Shown here: positions 33,751 to 39,617 of the stretch, in pieces
Layout of the letters: the number at the start of each line of letters is the position of its first letter
Position numbering within the stretch: position 1 is the first letter of the stretch
Source of the DNA: Pseudomonadota bacterium
GTDB taxonomy: Bacteria; Myxococcota_A; UBA9042; GCA-2863065
NCBI GenBank assembly: GCA_005776725.1
Contig: SXOO01000180.1
Span: 1 to 39,617 of the forward strand
Length of the DNA: 39,617 nucleotides
Direction: 5' to 3'
Translations under genes and position numbers: made by a program
The notes under the pieces: model-generated
What the model was told of the DNA's origin: nothing
Databases searched by the model: none
What the model saw: only the letters and a program-made list of their open reading frames with translations

Positions 33751-34638
33751 ATGAAGCTGCATAGCCTGTTTTTCGGCCTGTCGATCGCCCTGGGCGCCGG
33801 AGTCGCCACCGCCGCAGACACCCGCGTCGTCAAGCTCCACAACGTGGACGCGGCCATCGTCGCGGCGCTCGAGAAAGACAAGATGCCCGCCACGAAGCTC
33901 GTCCGAGAGCACTTCAAGGGCTTCACCGTGGCGAAGATCGAGGCCTACGCGAAGTCCAAGAAGCTCGATGCAGACTCCTTCGTGCGGGTCGTGCGACAGA
34001 CCGAACTGCTCCAGGTGGCGCCGCTTCAGGTGGGTCACGCGTGGATCATGGTCCACCGATGCAACGTTCAAGGCCTCGCGCAGCTCGAGAGCAGCCACGC
34101 CGGCGAGCTGCAGAAATGCATCGACACCACCCCCGGCCGTGACGGCATCGTCAAGCTGGTGCCCACCGTCGAGCAGGTGCAGGCCTGGATCGATGAGGCC
34201 AAGCGCGGCGAAGTGGGCGACGTGCGCGCCGCTGAGCGCGCCGTCCCGATCGCGCGCATCGAAGGGGCCGACGAGAAGGTGCTGAAGGCCTTCGACAAGA
34301 AGGGCTGGAAGAACAACATCGACGTGGTGAAGAACCTGAGCGTCTCCGGCGAGCGCGACGCCTTCTCGAAGGCGCACAAGCTCGAGAACGCCGCGGTGGA
34401 CCGCGCGTTGGGTCTCGCAGACTTCCTGCGCGTCACCGCCGTGAATGGCGCGATGGCGCAGCTGCTCTGGGACGCCGGCATGCAGAACGTCGGCGAGCTC
34501 GGCGGCCAGCGAGCGGAGGACCTGCTGCCGAAGCTGGTGGAGACCAACCAGCGGACGCGACGGGTTACGGTAGAGCTCACGCTCGAGGGCGTGGCTCGAA
34601 TCGTCGGCGATGCCAAGAGCCTGGGCCAGCACCGTTGA
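33751..34638 (+). CDS. Exported protein with two DUF4332-like HhH domains
   Basis: A 295-residue protein with a signal peptide ending in GVATAA. The mature part contains two related units of about 80-90 residues. The first ends in PTVEQVQAWIDEAKRG, and the last in LTLEGVARIVGDAKSL; each is preceded by a helical stretch in which a helix-hairpin-helix-like segment (GMQNVGELGGQRAEDLLPKL in the second; CNVQGLAQLESSHAGELQKC in the first) reads like DUF4332. Such domains are usually cytoplasmic and nucleic-acid linked, so a secreted pair is odd. The family call is motif-level. Its strong promoter (33690-33717) suggests it is transcribed apart from ino1-cbs. Confidence 0.7.
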   Translation: MKLHSLFFGLSIALGAGVATAADTRVVKLHNVDAAIVAALEKDKMPATKLVREHFKGFTVAKIEAYAKSKKLDADSFVRVVRQTELLQVAPLQVGHAWIMVHRCNVQGLAQLESSHAGELQKCIDTTPGRDGIVKLVPTVEQVQAWIDEAKRGEVGDVRAAERAVPIARIEGADEKVLKAFDKKGWKNNIDVVKNLSVSGERDAFSKAHKLENAAVDRALGLADFLRVTAVNGAMAQLLWDAGMQNVGELGGQRAEDLLPKLVETNQRTRRVTVELTLEGVARIVGDAKSLGQHR

Positions 34639-34668
34639 AGAAACGGCCGGGCTCTTGCATCTAACAGC

Positions 34669-34690
34669 GTCGGGCGCGTGGGCGCCCGAC
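34669..34690. terminator. GC hairpin after the HhH protein gene
   Basis: GTCGGGCGC (34669-34677) pairs perfectly with GCGCCCGAC (34682-34690) around a 4-nt loop, 30 bp after the stop. No U-tract follows, so it is either a weak terminator or a leader structure of the downstream lipoprotein gene. Confidence 0.45.
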
Positions 34691-34771
34691 ACCTGAAAAC
34701 CGTCGCGCGGCATGAAGGCCGCCCGGCGTTGGGAGTCATGACACGCCCGAAAGGGAAGGGAGAACGGAACG

Positions 34772-35401
34772 ATGAAGACCTGGATGAAGAGCCTTGTAGT
34801 GGCGTTCGGCGGCATGGCCTTCGTGGCCGCGTGCGAGCCGGGTGGTGGTAGCGAGACCACGCAGACGGCCGATGGCACGGATGGCACCGACGGCGTTGTG
34901 GCGGACGGTGTCGACTCGACCGACGGCGTTTCAACTGACGTGTTCGGCGTCATCGAGCTGGAGGACGACCCGAACAACAGCACGCTCGATCCCTGCGACA
35001 CCGGCTCCATCAAGAGCCCGGGCGCGGACATCGACGCCGCTGAGCTCACCACGTCCGCGGGCGCGGGCACGTTCCTGACCAACTGCTCGATCGCGAACAC
35101 CACCTCCTGCGAGAACGACAGCGCGTCCACGTCGCAGGCCGAGGGCACTCCCGACGCCTCGGGCTCGGAGGAGACCGGCACCTACACCTCGCTCAACGGC
35201 GGTCGCATGCGCTGCGACTGGACCGGCGGCGCGGCTGTCTCGTCCGGTGACGAGGTCGAGGTGATCGAGATCGGCGGCACCAGCGGCACCAACGTCGAGC
35301 AGTACCGCATCCGCCTCTGCGCCAACCAGGGCGGCAACTGCACGCGGGACTCGATCTACGCGTCGGGCGCTTCGCGCTTCCCCACGGCGGACCTGTTCTG
35401 A
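34772..35401 (+). CDS. Small acidic Cys-containing lipoprotein
   Basis: A 209-residue lipoprotein; the lipobox is FVAAC with Cys21. A low-complexity Thr/Asp/Gly spacer (ADGTDGTDGVVADGVDSTDG) resembles spacers of other surface lipoproteins of these organisms. The globular part has six cysteines and no recognised family. A strong purine-rich ribosome binding site (GGGAAGGGAGAA) precedes the ATG and a strong terminator follows, so it is likely a monocistronic, well-expressed gene. Confidence 0.8.
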   Translation: MKTWMKSLVVAFGGMAFVAACEPGGGSETTQTADGTDGTDGVVADGVDSTDGVSTDVFGVIELEDDPNNSTLDPCDTGSIKSPGADIDAAELTTSAGAGTFLTNCSIANTTSCENDSASTSQAEGTPDASGSEETGTYTSLNGGRMRCDWTGGAAVSSGDEVEVIEIGGTSGTNVEQYRIRLCANQGGNCTRDSIYASGASRFPTADLF

Positions 35402-35476
35402 TCCAAGGCGTGGTCCCTCCGGCGTAAACGGGGGGACCCGCTGAGCGCCGCGGTCCGCCGCGGCCCTCGCACAGGG

Positions 35477-35512
35477 CCCTCGACAGCTCGTCTGTCGGGG
35501 GTCTTGTCGTTT
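35477..35512 (+). terminator. Strong intrinsic terminator after the acidic lipoprotein
   Basis: CCCTCGACAG (35477-35486) pairs with CTGTCGGGGG (35492-35501) as a 10-bp stem with one T:G wobble and a 5-nt loop, followed by the T-rich tract TCTTGTCGTTT. This is the best intrinsic terminator in the window. Confidence 0.75.
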
Positions 35513-35610
35513 AAGGCCGTGAGGATAGTGCGGCGACTCAAAGTGGAAAGTCGCAGCAGCTGGGGTAACATGGGCGCGGCGGTCAACAGCCCGCTTCAGG
35601 AGCCCTCATC

Positions 35611-36174
35611 GTGACTCGATTCGCGCCCGTCCTCGCGCTGCTCGCCCTCCTCCTCTGGGACCGGTCAGCCACCGCGCAAGAGGTGAAGCTCGTCCCAGGC
35701 AGCAGCGGACGCGTGGGCGACGTGATCGAGGTGTTCGTGGACGAACGCGGCGACATCTACCGCGAGCTGCGCTACCACGGCGTGGTCCCCAACCTGCGGG
35801 ACGACCTGCGAGCACCGAAGACCGGCAAACGCCCGAAGAGCCCGAAGGTCCGCCGAGCCGTCCCGCTCGTGAGCTGGGTGGGCTACCAGCAGATGCGGTT
35901 CAGCTCGCGGGTCTTCATACAGACCAACCACCTGAGCCACTACACCATCCAGAAGCCCGACCCCCGCCGGATCGTGGTGTTCATCGACGATGCGAAGATC
36001 CCCAGCCGCCAGACGCTGCGCCCGCTGATCACCAGCCAGTACCAAGGCTCCGTGGCATCCGTGAAGGCCCGGCGTGTGCGCGGTGGTGCGGAGATCACAA
36101 TCACCTTGAGCCGACCGGCCGGCTACCTGTACAAGCAGGAAGGCCGCTACGTATTCATCGACATCGAGCGCTGA
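35611..36174 (+). CDS. Exported AMIN-like domain protein
   Basis: A 187-residue protein with a signal peptide (FAPVLALLALLLWDRSATAQ). The C-terminal 100 residues look like an AMIN domain, a peptidoglycan- or secretin-associated beta module: RFSSRVFIQTNHLSHYTI, then PRRIVVFIDDAKI, GSVASVKARRVRGGAEITI and a final YVFIDIE. A basic linker precedes it. It may target a partner to the cell wall. GTG start with CAGGAG about 9 nt upstream. The next gene starts 54 bp downstream, and a shared transcript is likely. Confidence 0.75.
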   Translation: MTRFAPVLALLALLLWDRSATAQEVKLVPGSSGRVGDVIEVFVDERGDIYRELRYHGVVPNLRDDLRAPKTGKRPKSPKVRRAVPLVSWVGYQQMRFSSRVFIQTNHLSHYTIQKPDPRRIVVFIDDAKIPSRQTLRPLITSQYQGSVASVKARRVRGGAEITITLSRPAGYLYKQEGRYVFIDIER

Positions 36175-36228
36175 TCCCGCGAACCCGCGGCGGCGCGCGG
36201 CCCGACCTCCAAGCCCGAAGCGCAGGCC

Positions 36229-38865
36229 ATGACCGACACCCAGTCCAAGAGCCGGAAGGCGAAGCCCGCCGCCCCCGAGGCCACCGAAGCCCACGAGGCC
36301 ACGCCCGTCGTCGCCCCCCCGGCCGACACGCCCCAGAAGTCGGCCGCCAAGCGCAACGTGGCCCAGGCCGACGCGGGTAACGCGGCCACGCAGCCAGACG
36401 CGGCCGCGCCCTCGTCACCCTCGTCCACGCCCGAGCAGGCGAAGTCGAAGGCAAAGCCCGCCAAGACGCCGAACCCAACCCAATCGGGAAAGGCGGACGA
36501 GGCGGACAAGGCGGACGATTCGAAGACGGCGGAGACGCAGGCCCACACGGCGAGGGAAGCCGACGCGCCCAAGAGGGCTCACACGTCGAAGAAGGCCGAC
36601 GCGCCCAAGAAGGCCGACGCGCCCGAGAAGACCGACGCGCCCAAGAAGGCCGACGCGCCCAAGAAGGCAGACGCGCCCAAGAAGGCAGACGCGCCCAAGA
36701 AAGCGGCCACGCCTCACCAGGGAGACGAGCCGAAGAAGGCAGGCCAACCGAAGAAGGCCGCGAAGCCGCCAGTCGCCGGCGCGGCGGACAAGGTGGAGAG
36801 ACCGCAGCCAACGGAGGCGGCGAAGCCCGCGGAGGAGTCAACGCCGGCAGTCGCCGACCTACCACGGGTCGAGCCGAGCGGCGGAGACGCGAGCTCCGGG
36901 GCCGACGCGGGACCCAGCGACGACCGTGAAACCGAAGGCGCGGAGCGCTTCAAGGCCAAGCGAGGCCGTCCCGCCGCGACGCCGCCGGTGACGGAGGATC
37001 CGCACGCCCACCGGCCCTACGTCCACGGCAGCAGCGCACCCAGCACGGCGCGCGGGGCGCCGCCGCCCGACCCTCGACGCCAGACTCCGGCCCCAACGCC
37101 GGTGAAGCCCGTGCCGGGTCCGGCGGCCACGGAGCAGACGACCAGAAGTGGGCAGCCGCTTCGGTCTTGGGGGGTGATCGATCTGCGACGCACACCCACG
37201 GCCACCCCAGGGAACACGTCGCCGCAGCGGCCACGCGTGGTCACTGGCGCGCCGTCGATGGACGCCGAGCGGCGGCGAGTGGATCCCCCGCGCGTCGAAG
37301 CGCCGCGGCAGTCCGAGCCCGCAGCCGAGGCGAAGCCGGCAGAACCAACAGACGCAAAGGAGCCCCCGGCGGCGCACCGCGGACATCGGGGCGATCCCCG
37401 CGGCTCCGAAGACCGCGCCGCCCGGGCACCTTCTGAGCGGCCCGCCACGAGCGCCGCGCAGTCGGCGGCGCCTGCCAAAGCCCCGCTCTCCAGCAGTGCC
37501 TCTCCGCGGTCGGCAGAGGCCTCGCCCGAGTCGGCGAGCGCGCCACGCGCAAAGGCCCCCCACGCCGCCGAGCCCACCGCTGGCGCGACCACCTCGCGCC
37601 CCGCACCGGCGCCGACAGGGGGCCCAGAGCGGCCGCAAGCGACGAAGGAGGATAGCTCCCGGAAGGCCGCGCCAGACGACGATCGGCCTCCCCCCGCGCC
37701 GGAGGGTGAGCCCGCCGGCACCGAGGAGGAGGTGTTGGCTGCACGACGGCGCCGACCCGCCTACCGCCCGCAATGGCTCGGCCCGCAGGGATCGCAGGAG
37801 GGTGCGCAGCCGGACGAGGCGCCCGACACCGACCGGCCGCGCCCTCGCTACGTGCCGCCGCCAGCACCTACGTCGAGCTCGCCCGGGGGGGCGGCGTCCC
37901 CAACGACTGCGGCGACCGGAGACTCCGGTCGCACGGTGGAGGGGGCAGGGAAGCCAAGGGCGTCCGGCACATCCATGGAGGGCGCCACCGCTCCGACGGA
38001 GAGGCATCCGTCGTCGCGCAGAGTCGAGGCGACCCCGCTGGTCTCCGTGCTGGCCGTCTCCACGCGAGAGGCCCCGGTGAGCGCAGAGCTCTTCGACGCG
38101 CTCGCGAACCAGTCGTTCTTGCACGCGTACGAGGTGGTCGTCGTGCGCACCGAGCGCGAACCGGCAGTGGACGCCGTGCTCGAGCGCCGCAAGGCCCGCG
38201 TAGTGATCCCGGACGATGGCACGCTCGTCGCCCGCTCGCTCCTCGACGCCGGCATGGAGGACTGCACGGCAGACGTGATCCTCGCGGTCTCGCCCACGCT
38301 GCGCCCGGAGGGAACGTCGTGGCTCTCGGCATTGGTCGAGCCGTTGCTCGCCGATCCGAAGCTGGCGGTCACGCGCGGCCGGATCCTGGCCGCCACCGAC
38401 CTGTCGCCGTACGAGGCCTACCGTTTCGAGGCGGAGCACAACGACGCGTTCGCGTTCATGGCGTTCCGGCGCGCGGTGTGGACTCGGCACAGCTTCTACA
38501 AGAGCGGCAACCTCTCCGTCCGATGGCTCGAGCGCGTCAAGGACGAGGGCGGCTGTCGCACGGTCGAGGCCGCGGTGGCACGGGGGCGCCTCGAGCTCCC
38601 CAGCGCGTTCCGCGAGCTGGTGCTGGAGACCTTCGCCAACCTGCCAGACACGCTGGGCGCCTCGATCAAGCGCACGGTCGACGCCACGCTCGGCGACTGG
38701 GACAACCTGCGACGGCGCGGACTGGCCGATCCTGCCAGCGCCTACCTGCGCGCGCTCGAGGTGCGTCTCGCCGAGGGGATCGGTCGTACGCGGCTCCGAA
38801 ACCTCTTCGGCCTGTCACCCACCCACACCACGCGCGGCGCGCGGCGGGTCACGCGTCCGAGCTGA
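36229..38865 (+). CDS. Repeat-rich protein with a degenerate glycosyltransferase-like C-terminal domain
   Basis: An 878-residue protein. The first 600 residues are low-complexity Ala/Lys/Pro/Glu with an 18-bp tandem repeat (36601-36708) giving KKADAP units. The C-terminal 270 residues resemble a GT-A glycosyltransferase (family 2) core: PLVSVLAVSTREAP, VIPDDGTLVARSLLDAGMED, WLSALVEPLLADPKLAVTRG, FEAEHNDAFAFMAFRRAVW and KSGNLSVRW. The metal-binding Asp-rich stretch expected after the nucleotide fold is replaced by AVSPTLRP, so catalysis is doubtful. There is no signal peptide or transmembrane helix. Its stop overlaps the convergent ABC gene by 17 bp. A scaffold or regulatory role is possible; that is inference. 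Confidence 0.78.
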   Translation: MTDTQSKSRKAKPAAPEATEAHEATPVVAPPADTPQKSAAKRNVAQADAGNAATQPDAAAPSSPSSTPEQAKSKAKPAKTPNPTQSGKADEADKADDSKTAETQAHTAREADAPKRAHTSKKADAPKKADAPEKTDAPKKADAPKKADAPKKADAPKKAATPHQGDEPKKAGQPKKAAKPPVAGAADKVERPQPTEAAKPAEESTPAVADLPRVEPSGGDASSGADAGPSDDRETEGAERFKAKRGRPAATPPVTEDPHAHRPYVHGSSAPSTARGAPPPDPRRQTPAPTPVKPVPGPAATEQTTRSGQPLRSWGVIDLRRTPTATPGNTSPQRPRVVTGAPSMDAERRRVDPPRVEAPRQSEPAAEAKPAEPTDAKEPPAAHRGHRGDPRGSEDRAARAPSERPATSAAQSAAPAKAPLSSSASPRSAEASPESASAPRAKAPHAAEPTAGATTSRPAPAPTGGPERPQATKEDSSRKAAPDDDRPPPAPEGEPAGTEEEVLAARRRRPAYRPQWLGPQGSQEGAQPDEAPDTDRPRPRYVPPPAPTSSSPGGAASPTTAATGDSGRTVEGAGKPRASGTSMEGATAPTERHPSSRRVEATPLVSVLAVSTREAPVSAELFDALANQSFLHAYEVVVVRTEREPAVDAVLERRKARVVIPDDGTLVARSLLDAGMEDCTADVILAVSPTLRPEGTSWLSALVEPLLADPKLAVTRGRILAATDLSPYEAYRFEAEHNDAFAFMAFRRAVWTRHSFYKSGNLSVRWLERVKDEGGCRTVEAAVARGRLELPSAFRELVLETFANLPDTLGASIKRTVDATLGDWDNLRRRGLADPASAYLRALEVRLAEGIGRTRLRNLFGLSPTHTTRGARRVTRPS
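36601..36708 (+). repeat. Six-copy 18-bp tandem repeat encoding KKADAP
   Basis: Six units of the form GCGCCCAAGAAGGCCGAC lie end to end (36601, 36619, 36637, 36655, 36673, 36691), with the second and last diverged. They stay in frame and encode APKKAD. More loosely related copies flank the block at about 36562-36600. Such arrays change copy number easily. Confidence 0.9.
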
Positions 38866-39617
38866 CGCTTTGGGTCGTCGGCGGAGCCTCCGCTGACACC
38901 GTCCAACAAGCAAGACGGCGCTGCGCCCCGACGGTGAGCGGCTGCTCCCGCCCGCAACGCTCCTCGGCGAGCGAGCAGCGCGGCCGGAAAGCACACCCCG
39001 CACCGAGCTCGAACGGAGAGGGCGGCTCGTGCACCACGCGATCGAGCGCCTGCCGCACGCGCCCCGGGACGCTGGCCGCGAGCAGCTGAGTGTACGGATG
39101 GAGCGGCGTGTCCAGCACCTCGAGCGTGGGTCCCGACTCCACCACCCGGCCGTGGTAGAGCACCATCACGCGGTCAGAGAGCCACCGGACCACGCGGAGA
39201 TCGTGGCTCACGAAGACGAGCGCCAGCGAGAACTCGGCTCGAAGCTCGGCGAGTAGATTCAGGATCTGCGCCTGAACGCTCACGTCGAGCGCGCTGACCA
39301 CCAAGTGCGTCGACCTCCCCGATGCCTGCGGCGGCAGGCAACCCCACGCGTTGGACCAGGCGGCCCACGTCGCGATCGCGCTGCGCGCGCGTGCCCACTC
39401 CGTGGATCTCGAGCGGTTCGTGGAGGATCGACCCCACGCGGTGCCGAGGGTTCAGGGAGGCGTAGGGGCTCTGAAAGACGAGCTGGGTGAGCCGAGCGAC
39501 ACGCAGCCGGCCAGCCCGGTCTTGCGCGCTCACGGGGAGCCCTCCGAGCGTCACGCGCCCCTCCGTGGGCACCTCGAGCCCCACGAGCAACCGGGCCAGC
39601 GTGGACTTCCCGCAGCC
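38849..39617 (-). pseudogene. Oligopeptide-type ABC transporter ATPase, broken and cut by window edge
   Basis: The N-terminal part of an OppF/DppF-type ATPase runs in from the right: Walker A GCGKST at the very edge, Q-loop VFQSPYASLNP, then RVGLPAA. The C-terminal part, in another frame, begins VVSALDVSVQAQ (D-loop), continues with LVFVSHDLRVV (switch) and ends with the HPYT...CAFRPRCS oligopeptide-transporter tail. The C-loop core, the residues after it and Walker B (DEP) are missing between the two frames, and a frameshift sits at about 39286-39335. A functional ATPase cannot be made from this sequence. Its stop overlaps the upstream convergent gene by 17 bp. Sequencing error cannot explain a gap of this size but could add to it. 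Confidence 0.85.

Noticed and set aside
33595..35181. 528-residue reverse open frame over the HhH protein and acidic lipoprotein genes
   Set aside because: It crosses a good forward promoter and two forward signal peptides and shows no family features.
36859..38490. 543-residue reverse open frame over the repeat-rich protein
   Set aside because: Arg-rich shadow of a GC-rich coding strand.

Overview
The window is GC-rich, densely coded DNA (28 protein-coding loci, no RNA genes seen). Its gene types point to a myxobacterium-like member of the Myxococcota: a Ser/Thr protein kinase translationally coupled to its neighbour and followed by an FHA-domain sigma-54 activator, multidomain histidine kinases, many lipoproteins, a giant Cys-rich MopE-type surface protein, a peptidoglycan-hydrolase fusion and a sterol-desaturase-family enzyme. 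The genus cannot be fixed from the sequence alone. No transposase, integrase, prophage gene, CRISPR array, rRNA or tRNA was found, so this looks like ordinary chromosome with lineage-specific envelope genes.

Layout. 1-282: no gene, only a cluster of small inverted repeats. 283-1083 (-): an Lgt-like membrane protein with changed active-site residues. 1397-5507 (+): an MsrB-MsrA lipoprotein, then a lipoprotein joining a PGRP-type amidase to an M15 peptidase. 5471-7142 (-): a compact three-gene operon (TfoX-N-like protein, a membrane-anchored protein with a repeated motif, a sterol desaturase/fatty acid hydroxylase). 7437-10369 (+): two translationally coupled histidine kinases, the second with an N-terminal receiver. 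10635-13022 (+): a large exported protein of unknown function. 13079-17408 (+): a metal-type permease with an HMA domain, a transmembrane Ser/Thr kinase and an FHA-AAA-Fis sigma-54 activator, closely packed.

17448-23081 (-) is one 5.6-kb gene for a giant lipoprotein: about twenty CDDGDxCT-type repeats, MopE-like acidic motifs, a probable beta-helix segment and a Gly-rich tail. 23268-26531 (+): a small exported protein, an NTF2-like protein, a Fur-family regulator and a lipoprotein. 26607-30159 (+): a likely operon of a Tat-exported DUF362 protein, cardiolipin synthase and a HAD-type phosphatase. 30291-30611 (-): an A-type Fe-S carrier. 30912-33626 (+): inositol-3-phosphate synthase and cystathionine beta-synthase, 3 bp apart.

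33751-38865 (+): an exported protein with two HhH (DUF4332-like) units, a small acidic lipoprotein followed by a strong terminator, an AMIN-like exported protein, and a protein with a long low-complexity Lys/Ala/Pro region fused to a glycosyltransferase-like fold that seems to lack its metal-binding motif. 38849-39617 (-): an oligopeptide-type ABC ATPase, cut by the window edge and broken by a deletion that looks microhomology-mediated.

Common themes are envelope maintenance (lipoproteins, peptidoglycan hydrolysis, phospholipid and possibly inositol metabolism, oxidised-protein repair) and phospho-signalling. The most unusual items are the giant mosaic lipoprotein beside a kinase/FHA/sigma-54 module, the glycosyltransferase-like protein with a repeat-rich N-terminus, the non-canonical Lgt homologue, the secreted tandem HhH protein, the repeated-motif membrane protein and the ABC gene scar.
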